From NCBI RefSeq assembly GCF_001411555.2, contig NC_049916.1, forward strand, positions 3,224,001-3,288,000: 64,000 bases of DNA. Direction: 5' to 3'. Below the pieces are notes generated by a model that worked only from the letters and a program-made list of their open reading frames with translations, was not told the origin of the DNA and did no database searches. Source of the stretch: Juglans regia (taxonomy: Eukaryota; Streptophyta; Magnoliopsida; Fagales; Juglandaceae). This document shows positions 12,220-23,697 of this stretch, piece after piece. The translations under genes and the position numbers were made by a program. Positions within the stretch are counted from its first letter, which is position 1. Every line of letters begins with the position of its first letter.

Positions 12220-12519
12220 AACGACATTGCACTTTTATATAGGTGGTAGATGTAGATATCCGTTTTTATATAGAGTAATGTTAGATATAGTTTTAAGGTA
12301 TATAAGTTTCACGCACTCTGTGAAAAAAATGTGAAATCTACCATTAAAAAATAATTTTTTTTTTCCTTGTAGATAGTAGATTTACTCATTTTTCAATAGA
12401 ATGCCAGAGTTTGTATATCTTAAAACTACAAATATCGTTTTTTTTACATATCTGTATGTGGTAGATGCATCCACTTGAGATGGAGGCAAATGTAATGGGT
12501 AGATTATAATTGCATTTGA

Positions 12520-12955
12520 GTAGTGACGTGATCTCAGATATTTTGTAAATAATAGTGAAAAAATAATAAAAAAAGAATGTTAAAATATTAAATAGTAATG
12601 AAAAATAGATGAAAAAATAATAATAAAATAATTAATAATAGTGAAATATTCTGCTACTACACAAACTTGTCCTATATTTGCTTGTATTCTCTCATCTGGA
12701 TTCGCATTGGGATATGGATGAAGAGTGGCAGTGGTCCATAAGTCAGGAAATCCTGACTGTAAGCAGGAACCTTGTTTATGTGTGTAATCCTATATGTTTA
12801 TGTTTTTACATGAAAGTAATAAAAGGAAAAAATAGATAAATAAATAATGGTGGTAGAGTCATTGGAGATTAATTTTTCTTCTAAATTTAGAATCCAACAT
12901 ACGTTGTGTTAATAGATGTTGTTGATGTTATTATTATTACTATAAGGGATTTATT
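12520..12955. repeat. Repeat segment X1 (matches 22456-22885)
   Basis: An AT-rich segment that starts around CAGATATTTTGTAAATAATA and ends in an ATT-trinucleotide run. It is clearly homologous to 22456-22885, sharing for example TGGATGAAGAGTGG and GTGTAATCCTATATGTTT. It looks like non-coding DNA including a decayed MITE. Its right edge is where the block of retroelements begins. The 300 bases before it (12221-12519) show nothing recognisable. Confidence 0.85.
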
Positions 12956-14315
12956 CCCATTACTTAGAACATGCTGGGTTTCTAACCATTACCCGGCTCG
13001 AGAATGCTGAATAGTCAACAAGGCAGGTCAGCCTAACAATCAGTGGATGCTTTCAGAACCCAAAAATTTGCATGAAGCACAAAAAAAAAAAAAAAAAAAA
13101 TGGAAGTTGAAATAAAAATGAAGAGCAAGGAAAGAAGGGAAAAATCAAACAACAGCGGGCAAAAAATCAGTTGTAACAGCTAAATGCTCCGGTTTGTCTC
13201 CTTAAAAACTTGTGTAAATTCTGTTTTACTAACACAATTATTTTTTGTAGTACGAAAATCGACTAGTTTCAACTGGCAAAGTCAACTCCACTAAATGAGA
13301 ACCCCATCAATAACTTACTGCCTCACGAGGCAAAAAGGGAATTATAGGCTTAAAAGGTTGCCTTATCCCTCTCGCGGTGCGGGGTGGCCAAGGACATAAT
13401 CTTCATCAACAGAATCTTCAACAACGAAATCTTCATCGAATGAATCTTCACCAATAAAAACTAACACTCTGACTATGCAGGAAAAAGCAAACAGAAAGAA
13501 AAGAGAGAAGAGAAAAACGAAGGAAGCCAGCAGGGTGGGCTAAGAAACTTCAAAGGCTAAGCAGCTAGTGGGGTAAAAAATGTTAAATTGGATGCCAACG
13601 AGGAAGGCCGGAAAACTTATAAGGCACGACTGGACACGGCTGCCCAAATAATGATTAAGACAATGGCCGTACTCCAAGAACGACTATCCATAGAGGATAA
13701 GCAAGAGCAGCATGACCGGCCAGCGGGGTAGGTAGGAGCTCTATGGACGCTTTTACCACGATCCCCCAGGTCAACCGCACAAAAAAAAAAAAAAAAAAAG
13801 AGGCAAAGACGAGATATGACAAACAAGATATGTACATTAGTTAGTGTGTATATATATACAAACCGCTGAACAACAAAATGTGGATACATGTGTAAAAACA
13901 AAAAAACAAAAAGGTATGACGAAACAAATAAAATCTTTAAGTCTCAACGCCTGGAGCATCGGTCTCAATAGTAACATGAGCAAGTTGGTCGACTCAGGGG
14001 TAACAAGAACAAGGTCGGTTAGCTCCACTAACGCTAGCACACGTATGGTGGGACCAGGGAAAGCATTTGGCATCAATTTCTTTCCCAGTTTACGATTGGT
14101 TTCAAAGGATGTCTCATTGGTGGGAATCTTAGCAAGAGCGAGCCGTTGAAGTTACTTGGTGCAAGATCTCGAACACAGCTCCGGACTCTTCAGAAGGAAT
14201 GCCCGCATTGATCTGTGAACTTCAATGATACCGTGTCCCCACGCCTCGTCACGAAGCTTTGGGAACCACCTTAGCTGCCCTTGTAAGGAGAAGGTGGCAC
14301 CCTGAAGATTTTGGT

Positions 14316-16373
14316 TCAGTTGCCCCAACCAGTTCCTCTCCTCCTGCGCCCGAGATAAGTCACCTTGAGACTTTCATTAAGTTGCTCTAGTCGGGTTCTC
14401 TCATCTTCCCACTTCTGCTTGCTTTTCCTTTGACGGCGCTCCAGCTTCTTCGCTCTCTTGCGCTTGCTTGATAGGTCGAGTCTTGTCCTCTCGAGTTTGT
14501 GCTTCAACTGTTCCCTCTCCTTCAAGCTCTCTTGAATGACGACCTCTTAATCTCCACGATGGAGGCTACAAGCTGAGAGGTGCCCTGGAAACATAAAGAA
14601 AAGACTAAGAAAAAGGAAAGAGAAGAAAGTAAAAGGCGGGAAAGAAGCGGTCGAACCTCATGAAAAAAGCCTGATAGGTACTCAACAACCCGACGAATGG
14701 CTTCATCTCGGCTCCCCTCCAGGGCTAGCTAAAACAGAGAAGGAAGGGCTTCCGCAAGGCCTGCAGACTTAGGCAATTTCGCAGAGACTTCAGTGTGAGC
14801 AGGTGGGTCTCCGCTCAAAACCCCCGGATGGGGGCCGATTGTAGCATTTGAAAGAAAGTCATCCCCCGCTAGACACTTAGCCTGGGCGAGTGGTTCATCA
14901 CTCGGACTCTCACCGGCTGCATCACCTACAGTGCATCCGCATTCGGCTGAAATATGCCGAAAGAGACTCCTCCTATCTGGGAATGCGCCTTGAATAGAAG
15001 AATCCACAGTAAGACTCTTCGAAACCCCGAGGATGGCAACATTTAGAGGGGACTTACTTCCTTTATGATCTCCTGCCTCCTTGCGGTTGCTAGAAGTAAC
15101 CTCTACCCCTTCATCAGCTACCTCAAGAGAATAACTCTCGATAGCCGAGCAGGACAAAGAAGGATGGGAGATCCGTGAAGAAGAATGTTGTCTCTCATCA
15201 GGAGTAGTATATTCGAAAATGCTTTAAAGGAGAGCGTCCATCCCAACCTCGCCCTCGGACGCCTCAACAGTGACTACCGATAATGGCATCACGGGAAAAG
15301 TACTCGTCGGCTCGCCCGCCAGAACTGGCGCTGGGACCGCCACTGTAATGGGATGGCTAGTCTCCAAAGTAGTCAATCCCTGCATTAAGAGGTCCTGTAC
15401 CCCAGGAAGAGGCCTATCCTCGGCCCGAACACTCTCCTGACGAGCTTTCTTTCCCTTATCCGACAAAGGAAGGTCCGAGAAACGCTTTCGAAGCGGAGTG
15501 ACTTGGGGCCGCGTAACAACCGGCCTATTATTAGAAGGAAGGTGTCACAGGGGAGGCAAAGAGCTCCTGAGATTCTCCTTTCTGACCGGCCTATTATTAG
15601 AAGGAAGGTGTCACAGGGGAGGCAAAGAGCTCCTAAGACTCTCCTCAGAAAGGAGAATCTCAGGAAAACACTATCAGGATGGTTTTGCACCCATTCTTGC
15701 ACGATTGCAAGACGCTTCGCTTCGTAAGGCTGTCGGATGCAAGGCCTTATTTTCCAAAAATTTTCCCTAGTCTGTCCATATGGGAAACTCTTGGCGATTC
15801 ACTTGACCCACCAGAAACTCCCATTCGCAGCCAGATACAAAGAAGAACTTGGGAGACCAGTCTTTCACCTTCTAGTATTGTGGCTCCAAGGTGACTCGAG
15901 CATGAGATGCCTTGAAGCTGCATACATTCCCCTTTAGGCGTAGCACCCTGTGGGAAGAAGAAAGTCACAGCTAGTAAGGTCTGCGTCATTTGAAAAGGAT
16001 TCCAACAAAGCCTGCCGCTAGATAATGCTACAGCAAATCAATAATCTCCAGGTGTTTGGATGCAGTTGGGAAGGAGCCAAGCCTAGGTGGTCCAAAAGGT
16101 CATGGATAGGGTGAGGGAATGACAATCTCAAACCACATGAAAACATGGAAGCGTATAGGGCTACCTTACTAGAATGGCCCTTGCATTGACGGCTCCCTCA
16201 TCGGGGCCAGGAACTTCGAAGGAAACAGAGTCTAGTACTTGGAAGGTAAGGGCAAAGGAGGCTATCGTTGATTTGTTGGTAGTCGAGCGTCATCCGCTAC
16301 CCAAAAATAATGACCCAGTGTTAGTAGAGCCCCCGCTGGACATGTTGGGTTGAACAGATTTTTCAGAAGCCAT
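14316..16373 (-). pseudogene. Gag-like retrotransposon protein (PF04195-type), broken
   Basis: The frame starts at ATG 16373 (MASEKSVQPN). After a frameshift it reads FSCGLRLSFPHPIHDLLDHL then GLAPSQLHPNTWRLL near 16050-16150, the signature of the plant 'putative gypsy type transposon' (Transposase_28) domain. Further on (about 15224-15466) is a Pro/Ser/Val-rich linker, then a coiled coil of Lys/Arg/Glu-rich heptads at 14316-14525. Several stops and frame changes break it. A function in particle assembly is presumed from family context only. It is not a host gene. Confidence 0.65.
15521..15652. repeat. 66-bp tandem duplication within the gag-like gene
   Basis: A unit beginning CGGCCTATTATTAGAAGG repeats at 15521 and 15587 (period 66). 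The segment GAGATTCTCCTTTCTGA recurs in inverted form just downstream (about 15645-15661). This disrupts the gag-like reading frame. Confidence 0.85.
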
Positions 16374-17438
16374 CAATACTAGAACACGAAGTAGCAAATA
16401 AGACTGGTCGAAGAGAAGAAAAATCAAGAGAACTAGAATGGCAGGACAATCACAACGCAGTGGGTGGAAATCAGGTCCCAGTCCCACATTTTATAAAAAG
16501 AAGGTGACAATTAGATTCTCATGAATCATATTGACAAGGATACTCGTCGTTTCAGTTTTGGGAAATGTGGTTTAAGAAGCAACGCCAACATGAAAGCCGC
16601 CTGACACCCATTCATTAATGAGGTTGAAAAGATGTAATGAAAAGGTAAGCCCATCATGGAAGATAGGAACGCCGTCAGAAACATCAATACGCAGAAGCCT
16701 CCCGAATCTCAGGAAGTCTAAATAAAGTTCCCGGCCTTGGTAAGGAGGCGGGACAGAATCGTGATAAATCTCCACTGTACTTGTCCGATGAGAATTAGCG
16801 GGGTAACTGTAAGGGGATTTTCCCCAGAAGGCCCAAAAGACCCTATCAAGCCTGGCCCAGAGTAGAAAGCCATGAACTTGGCCTACTAGGAGTATCCTCT
16901 GTACATAACTTGCAGGAGGGATGGTGCTGCAAAAGATGAGACTCGTCGATCTGATGACCCCTCGAGTAGTGTCCAGTCCTCGAGTGCCCGCCCACATGAC
17001 ATGCGTGACTTATGGAGAACTGTTGATCTACTAATAGAAAAGGCATGAATGGACATAAGGAAAACAGACTAAGAGGAAAAGATTGGAGAACCACGCCGCA
17101 TTAATGGTTCTGCCACTTGAACAATATGTCACATTAATAACGTCATCACAGAGCCATGTCGTATTTAAAGATTCTGACAAAAGGAACAACACGGGGAATG
17201 CAGACTTCATGAAAGAAGGCACGGTCTGCTCCTCAGGTCTGTAGTACAAATAGCAGATCCTAGGTACTAGAATATCTCTTTTATCCCTAGACTTTTTTAC
17301 TTATTTACTACACTCCAATAATTTTTACTAACTTTGGCATTGGAGGTTCCCCGGCCCCAAAGCCGCCATTTCAAAGCCACACTCTTTTTTACCTTATACA
17401 TGGCCCGCTTTTGAAGACCTGAGTTGTCGGAGTTTGGT

Positions 17439-17776
17439 TCAAAGGCATGAGAAACATGACATTAACAGAGGGGAATCGGGGTTATGGTACTTCCAAGCTT
17501 TTTCTTGAGCAGGGAGACATGGAAGACCGGGTGAATGTGTATTGTTTTTGGGTGTTGTAAGCATTATGCCACAACGCCGACACGACTGAGGATTTATAAC
17601 GGCCCATAAAAATGGGGAGACAACTTCATACTCTTCATCTGAGCCACTGTTTGTTGTCGGTAAGGTTGTAGCCGAACATATACCCATTCCCCTATGTCAA
17701 AAGATCTCTCATTTCTTCTCAAATCTGCATAGTATTTCATCCACTCTTGGGCTTTTTGTAGGTTTTGGCGTAACAA
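17439..17776 (-). pseudogene. Gypsy integrase C-terminal region
   Basis: The minus strand reads EWMKYYADLRRNER and GEWVYVRLQPYRQ, then after a frame change KLSPHFYGP followed by an IHPVFHVSLLKK-type stretch. This is the typical end of integrase in plant gypsy elements, where a GPY/F-like module follows the catalytic core. It is broken by a frameshift. Confidence 0.8.
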
Positions 17777-18000
17777 TTGAGAAATCTACTCACGTGATTG
17801 AAGGGTTGAGTCCACGGCCTCCATTTATGAGTCTCCTGGTAGGTAGCTTATTAACTTGGGATGTTGATAGCTGTATAGGGCTTCAAAGGGAGTTAAGAGG
17901 GTAGATGCATGCTTGGAGGTATTATACTACCACTCGGCTAAAGGAAGCCACACTACCCAATCTCTAGGTCGATCACCAACAAAGCAATGTAGGTAGTTTT

Positions 18001-18264
18001 CTAGGGGTTCACAGCCTCTGTCTGGCCGTCTTTTTGTAGGTGATAGGCAGTAGAGAAGGCTAGTTGAACCCCATGTTGTCTGAACAACTTACCCCAGAAC
18101 TTACTGGGGAAGGACTTGTCTTGGTCAGAAATGATGGTGTTAGGCATACCATGTAGTTTGAAAACGTGTTTAAGGAAGAGTTGGGCTGGGGTAGTAGCTG
18201 TGTATGGATGAGTTAAAGGTATGAAATGGCTGAATTTGGTTAATATTTCTATGACCACCCACAA
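18001..18264 (-). pseudogene. Gypsy integrase catalytic core fragment
   Basis: The frame contains LTKFSHFIPLTHPYTA, HGMPNTIISDQDKSF and QLAFSTAYHLQKDGQTE. These are hallmarks of the retroviral-type integrase core (the D in ISDQD and the E in GQTE are two of the three acidic residues). It is an isolated open piece with stops on both sides. Confidence 0.88.
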
Positions 18265-18426
18265 ATAGTCAAAACCTTTGGAGGGTGGTAGACCCTCAAT
18301 GAAGTCTATTGTGAAACTTGCCCAAGATCAAGAGGGCACTGGCAATGGCTATAAAGTTCCCTTAGAAGAGTGTTCTCCTGTTTCACTCGTTGGCACACAT
18401 CACAACCCTTAATGTATTCTTTTATC

Positions 18427-19341
18427 TCAACAACTTGAGTTTGAATGTTTTATGGTGGGTATGTACAACCTTTGCTTGTAATAAAGCAAACCATCCTTGT
18501 AGCTGTATTTAGGCCCCAACTCTTGATTCCTCCACTTCTGCAAAAGAACCTGCACTTCTGGATCATCTAAATACAATTGTCTTAATTCTTCCAACAATTC
18601 TAACTTAGGTACTGAGACCATGGTTAATGTTAGGGCTACTAGACCAACTTCCTCATGCCTCCTAGAAAGAGCATCAATGACCTTCTTCTCCTTCCCTTGT
18701 TTGTACTCTACTAAGAAGTCATATCCTAGTAGCTGGAGCACCCATCTTTGCTGCATGGGTGAACCAACTTTTTGATCCAACAAGAACTTCAGCCTTTGGT
18801 GGTCGGTTTTGAATGTAAACTGAGATCCCAAGAGATAGGGTCTCCACCTTTATACAGCCGAGACCAAGGCTTGTAACACCTTTTCGTAAGTAGACATGTG
18901 TAGTGTCCTTCCCTTCAAAGCTTGGCTATAATAGGCAATAAGACGTCCTTTTTGCATCAATATAGCTCCCACTGCCTTGCTCGAGGCATCACATTCGATA
19001 GTGAATGGGTGTGAAAAGTCCGGAAGGGCGAGGACATGTGGATTCATCACTGCCAGTTTCAAGTTGAGGAAGGCCTCCTCATCTTCTTGATTCCATTGAA
19101 ATCCATCCTTCTTCAATAAGCTAGTTAAAGCTACAGCTATTCCTTTATAAACCTTTATGAAGCGCCTGTAATATCCAGTTAGACTTAGGAAACCACGAAG
19201 GCCCTTCATAGAGGAGGGTCTTGGCCACTCTTCCATTGCCTTAAGTTTTTCCTGGATCAACCTTGACCCCCTGGGCAGAAATAAAATGCCCCAAATATGC
19301 AATCTCTGAGCTGCCAAATCTGCACTTGGACAATCTTGCAA
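18427..19341 (-). pseudogene. Gypsy RNase H region
   Basis: Two open pieces. 18850-19341 carries the RT connection (GLRGFLSLTGYYRRFIK) and RNase H start (PFTIECDASSKAVGAIL). 18427-18831 carries TDHQRLKFLLDQKV, the LGYDFLVEYKQGKEK motif and DALSRR. A stop near 18845 separates them. The order and motifs are typical of plant Ty3/gypsy pol. Confidence 0.88.
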
Positions 19342-19735
19342 AGAGCTTGTGTTGTCTCAGTGTGTCAAGAGTGCTTCTAAGGTGCAGTTGGTGCTGCTCC
19401 ATATTCCTACTATAGACCAAAATATCATAAAAAAACACCAATATATACTTTCTCCGAAAAGGCCTGAAAATAGTATTTATTAAACTTTGGAATGTGCTAG
19501 GAGCATTGGTCAAGCCAAACGGCATGATCAGAAATTCGTAATGGCCTTCATGGGTACAGAAGGCCATCTTAGGGATGTCCTCAGATTTGATACAGATCTG
19601 ATGGTATCCAGATCTGAGATCTAGTTTAGAAAATATTGTAGCTCCACTTAATTCATCCAGTAGTTCCTCAACAACTAGTATATGGTATTTATCCTTGATT
19701 GTCACACTGTCGAGGGCCCGATAGTCAACACACAA
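19241..19735 (-). pseudogene. Gypsy reverse transcriptase with substituted catalytic Asp
   Basis: Contains the [17 protein letters not shown] start, [13 protein letters not shown] (first catalytic Asp present), [12 protein letters not shown], and the fingers/palm stretch. At the YxDD-like box, gypsy elements normally have F-x-D-D; here the frame reads FFYD (codon TAT around 19430), so the first Asp of the pair is lost. That alone should inactivate polymerisation. It is part of the larger minus-strand element. Confidence 0.9.
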
Positions 19736-20387
19736 CCATCAAGACCCAATTGCCTTCCTTACTAAGAGCACAAGGGATGAATAAAGGCTTTTGCTAGGCT
19801 GTATTACTCCAGAGATTAGTAGTTCTTTTACAAATTTCTCAATTTCATCATTTTGAAAAAATGGATATCAATATGGTCTGACTGATATGGGTTTTGTGCC
19901 AAAGTGGAGTACAATAGAATGATCATGGGATCTATGTGGGGGCATGATGTTTGGTTCAGAAAAAATATCTTGGAAGTGGTGTAGGAATTTTTGCATTTCT
20001 GAGGATGGTTGCTGCTCTAAGTGGGCCCCTTTCCTTTTATTAATTGCAGTAGGACCCCTTAGCACTCCATGATGTTATTGCCAGGTAATCTCCTTTCTTC
20101 AATGAATTTCGGGATAGTGAGCCCTTTAAGTTTGACTTCCTTTCCTGCATGAGTAAATTGCATTAGTAAACTTTGGAAATTCCATCAGATGGTACCAAGG
20201 GTTTGGAGCCAAGAGACTTCAATACCATGTCACAACCTGCTAGACTTAGAATATAAGCTCCAGTGTCAAAGAAGGTCCCTTGTATAGACAAGGGAATCTT
20301 GGTAACCATCTGTGTTTGGTTAATTTTTTTGGATTGGAAGTAGGGTTTTGGGTGGTTTGGGTAGTTCTTGAAGTCTAGTTGGTAGTT

Positions 20388-20705
20388 TTAACAAGCCTGG
20401 GTCAGGGTTGTAAGGAGATGTCCATTTGTTTGGTTTCTTGCCAAGGCTATGTTTTCGTCTTGAATCTTAGCTAAACTATAAGCTGTGAGTAAATTGTGAG
20501 GGTGGAACATCCTAATAAGGAGCCTAATTTTATCACTCAAACCACTTAAAAAATAACTTAACTTGTAATGATCCGAGAGGCCCCTAAATCGATTAGACAA
20601 GTTTTCAAACTGGGTTTTATACTCTTCCACTGACCTCGTTTGTTTGAGCTGTGTGAGGGCCTCCATGGAGGCATCGTAACAATTGGGTCCAAATCTAATG
20701 AGCAA
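20388..20705 (-). pseudogene. Gypsy gag capsid-like fragment
   Basis: Contains RFGPNCYDASMEALTQLKQT, SVEEYKTQFENLSNR and a LSYFLSGLSDKIR-type stretch, matching the retrotransposon gag (PF03732-type) pattern. More gag-like sequence continues to about 21150 in other frames. A further stretch at 19868-20065 (HHFQDIFSEPN) is the usual spacer before RT. Confidence 0.85.
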
Positions 20706-21167
20706 GGCCTTTATAAATATATCTTAATCTTCTAGCAATCCCAATTCATCCAGGTCTTGGAACCATGTGAGGGTCTTACCCTCCATGTGGAAGGACGTGC
20801 GACGTAAACGATGGTGTGGCAAAGTGTTATGGAAGGCGAAAAACTGATTCACCTTGTAGATCTAGCCATTAGGGTCATCACCATTGAAAACTGGAAAGTC
20901 TAACTTGATGGATTGATTTGTACTTCCCCACCTGACATTATCATCTCCTCATTTTTGAATTGATTGCCCTCTTATGTTTCCCCATGAGTTTGATTCTTGT
21001 TGTTCCTTTGCAGCTCTAAGGTCAAGGCTATCAATTATTGCTTAATGCCTACATCTCAAATTCAATGGTCTTGAACTGAGTCTCCGTGTTCTTTTTCAAT
21101 GTATTCAAACCTTCTTGTAATTGTGAGAGTTTTGCACCCGCAGGCATGGTAGGAATGCATGAAGGAT

Positions 21168-21181
21168 GGCTTTTGATACCA
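21168..21181 (-). other. Primer binding site (initiator Met-tRNA type)
   Basis: On the minus strand the sequence is TGGTATCAAAAGCC, three bases inside the LTR end. TGGTATCAGAGC is the common plant retrotransposon primer site for initiator Met tRNA. It fixes the element's orientation. Confidence 0.8.
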
Positions 21182-21184
21182 CTT

Positions 21185-21658
21185 TGTAACAACGTGAAAG
21201 TAATGAGATTTAGAAATGTCTCACTTAGAGGGTGAGAAGCCTCCAGAGGTCGAAGAAAAAAAAAGTAAATTTGATTGATATATTCTTCATATAGAATACA
21301 TCCCATGCATCCTCCATATACTGGAGATTCTAACAAACTGATAAAGGTAAATTTAGGTAAAGGCAGATAACAACTCTATCCAATAGGAATAAAGTACAAT
21401 GATTGAAATAGTAAATAAAGTCTACAACATCATATCCACATGGACACTTTGCTCAGCACTCCTAATAACCCTAGCTTTGATCTCAGTCGTTCACCAAATC
21501 AACATCCCACAACCTTCTTCTAGTTTAGTTACCTAGCATTGTCTCCTTCTAGTTTAGTAATAGTTTAGTTACCCAGTGTTGTCTCCATCTAGTTTAGTAA
21601 CTCTTCCCAAATGCTGGCTTGTAACAGAGTCCCTTCTGGTTCAAAATATCTTGCCCAA
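21185..21658 (-). repeat. LTR A: 5' LTR of the gypsy element
   Basis: Begins TGTAACAACGTGAAAG on the plus strand (the LTR's 3' end in element orientation) and is homologous to LTR B and LTR C. Its right end stops at CTTGCCCAA, about 40 bases short of B and C. It contains a small internal duplication of a CTAGTTTAGTAA-type stretch around 21555-21600. Confidence 0.85.
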
Positions 21659-21993
21659 GACATGTTGCTGAGAGGCAATAAATGCTGAAGAGATATAAAT
21701 TTAATTTCTTGTTTTATCCTTTTTTTTCGGTACTTTTGGCATGCATTCGATGGGAGTATTACATGACATCGTAAGCCACAACCGAGCCATAAAGTAGTTT
21801 GGTCACACACCAACCTCCTCTTAATAAAAATATTTATACATATAAACACTTTTAGTTTCAAAATTATAATAATTATAATAGACTTTATTTTTATATTTAT
21901 ATTTTTTACATTGCACAAATAAACTAATTTCTTAATCGAACACTGGTAAAAAAAATTACTATATATATATATATCTGTTTAATTGCTTATTCC
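21659..21993. repeat. Repeat segment Y1 (matches 22886-23235)
   Basis: Begins near ACATGTTGCTGAGAGGCA and runs to the TGTAACAACG of LTR B. It is homologous along its length to Y2 and contains a TGGCATGC...GGGAGTATTACATG stretch and an AT-rich tail. Non-coding. Confidence 0.88.
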
Positions 21994-22455
21994 TGTAACA
22001 ACGTGAAAGTAATGAGGTTTAGAAATGTCTCACTTAGAGGGTGAGAAGCCTCTAGTGGTTGAAGGAAGAAGAAGAGTGAATTTGATTGATATATTTTTCA
22101 TACGGAATACATCCCACGCATCCTCCATATACTGGAGATTCTAACAAACTGGACATAAAGGTAAATTTAGGTAAATATAGATAACAACCCTATCCAATAG
22201 GAATAAACTACAATTATTGAAATAGTAAATAAATTCTGTAACATCATATCCACGTGGACCCATTGCTCAGCCTTCCTGATAACCCTAGCTTTGATCCCAG
22301 CCGTTCACCAGATCAACGTCCCACAACCTCCTTCTAATTTAGTTACCCAGCGCTGTCTCCTTTTAGTTTTGTTACTCTTCCCAAACCCTGGCTTGTAAAA
22401 AAGTCCCTTCTGGTTCAAAACACCTTGCCCACAAGGTGTGGATAAGTGTTTTTCA
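21994..22455 (-). repeat. LTR B (solo LTR of the gypsy family)
   Basis: 462 bases from TGTAACAACGTGAAAG to GTGTTTTTCA, thus with TG...CA ends. It is homologous to LTR A and LTR C. No internal gypsy sequence is joined to it and I see no matching 5-bp target duplication on its flanks. Confidence 0.85.
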
Positions 22456-22885
22456 GATATTCTGTGAATAATAGTAAAAAAGTAATGCTATAATATTAAA
22501 TAGTAATGAAAAGTAGGTGAAAAAAATAATAAAATAATAAATAGTAGTGGAGTATTTTATCACTACCCAAACTAGCCCTATATCTGCTTGCATTCTCTCA
22601 CTTGGATTTGCATTGGGATATGGATGAAGAGTGGTAGTGGTCCATAAGTCAGAAGACCCTGATTGTGTAAGCAGTAAGCCTGTTTATGTGTGTAATCCTA
22701 TATGTTTGTGTTTTTTTTTTTTTTTTTCATAAAACATAAAAGTAATAAAATGAAAAAATAGGTAAATAAATAATGGTGGCAGAGTCATTTGGAGATTAAT
22801 TTTTCTTCTAAACTTAGAATCCAATATATGTAGAGTTAAGGGATGCTCCAATTGATGTTATTATTATTATTATTATTATTATTTC
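22456..22885. repeat. Repeat segment X2 (matches 12520-12955)
   Basis: A second copy of segment X, ending in a longer ATT trinucleotide run (about 22860-22882). It joins directly to segment Y2, showing what the uninterrupted X-Y junction looks like. Confidence 0.85.
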
Positions 22886-23235
22886 ATCAAGGAATACATG
22901 TTGTTGCCGAGAGGCAGCAAATGGGGAAGAGATAAATTTAATTTCTGTTTTTATCCTTCTTTTTTTTTTTTTTTTGTACTTTTGGCATGCGTTCGATTGG
23001 AGTATTACATGGCATCGTATGCCACTGCCAAGCCGTAAAGTAGTTTGGTAATGCACCATCCTCCTCTTAATAAAAATATATATACATATAAACACTTTTA
23101 GTTTCTAAATTATAATGATTATAATAGACTTTATTTTTATATTTATATTTTTTACATTGCACGAAAAAACTAATTTCTTAATCGAACACAAGAAAAACAA
23201 AAGTTACTATATATATATGCTTAATTGCTTACTCT
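22886..23235. repeat. Repeat segment Y2 (matches 21659-21993)
   Basis: The second copy of Y, beginning ACATGTTGTTGCCGAGAGG and ending just before LTR C. It differs from Y1 by a longer poly-T tract and point changes. Confidence 0.88.
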
Positions 23236-23697
23236 TGTAACAACGTGAAAATAATGGGATTTTGAAATGTCTCACTTAGAGGATGCAAAGCCTCTAGAGG
23301 TTGAAGAAAGAAGAAGAGTAAATTTGATTGATATATTTTTCATACAGAATACATCCCACGCATCCTCCATATACTGGAGATTCTAACAAACTGGACATAA
23401 ATGTAAAATTACGTAAAGACAGATAACAACCCTATCCAATAGGTATAGACTACAATTATTGAAATAGTAAATAAAGTCTGTAACATCATATCCATGTGGA
23501 CCCTTTGCTCAGCACTCCTGATAACCCTAGCTTTGATCCTAGCCATTCACCAGATCAACGTCCCACAACCTCCTTCTAGTTTAGTTACCCAGCGCTGTCT
23601 CCTTTTAGTTTAGTAACTCTTCCCAAATGTTGGCTTCTAACAAAGTCTCTTCTAGTTCAAAACACCTTGCCCACAAGGTGTGGGTAAGTGTTTTTCA
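23236..23697 (-). repeat. LTR C (solo LTR of the gypsy family)
   Basis: 462 bases, the same length as LTR B, from TGTAACAACGTGAAAA to GTGTTTTTCA. Read on the minus strand, the sequence beyond its right edge (ACATGGGAAGGGTTTCACAA) may be more of the LTR, so the true LTR could extend past 23697, with A and B truncated. Confidence 0.82.

Larger units (their letters stand above)
2830..12220 (+). repeat. Segmental duplication, copy 1 (helicase gene and flanks)
   Basis: This block is collinear and nearly identical, introns included, with 28860-38320 in the same orientation. Similarity begins at a shared TTGGCGCGTGG motif upstream of the promoter and stops about 1.1 kb past the stop codon, near 12220/38320, where the two sequences become unrelated. 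Small indels distinguish the copies: an 18-bp coding deletion, microsatellite length, repeat gains in introns, and a MITE at the left edge. Confidence 0.95.
12956..17390 (-). mobile_element. Decayed LTR-retroelement carrying a gag-like (Transposase_28-type) gene
   Basis: A GC-richer block between segment X1 and the gypsy element. It encodes on the minus strand a broken gag-like protein (14316-16373). The region 16500-17390 looks LTR-like on the plus strand, ending in a CATTGGAGGTTCCCCGGCC-type motif that many plant LTRs carry near the R/U5 end; this orientation disagrees with the gag-like gene, so two overlapping insertions are possible. No pol genes of its own are visible, suggesting a non-autonomous element. 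The left boundary is taken from the end of X1, the right from where gypsy coding begins. I could not define the LTR pair. Confidence 0.55.
17391..21658 (-). mobile_element. Ty3/gypsy LTR retrotransposon, decayed, missing its 3' LTR
   Basis: Reading on the minus strand from right to left: LTR (21185-21658), primer binding site, gag (about 20388-21150), RT (19241-19735), RNase H (18427-19341), integrase core (18001-18264), integrase C-terminal region (17439-17776). The order RT-RNase H-integrase marks Ty3/gypsy. Frames are broken by stops and shifts at several points (for example the frame change at 19241-19341). No LTR copy is seen at the left end, where the gag-like retroelement abuts, so the element is truncated there. 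It cannot be autonomous. Confidence 0.9.

Noticed and set aside
17327..17385. Plus-strand LTR end motif CATTGGAGGTTCCCCGGCC used as an element boundary
   Set aside because: It suggests a plus-oriented LTR, but no partner LTR could be found, so I did not define an element from it.
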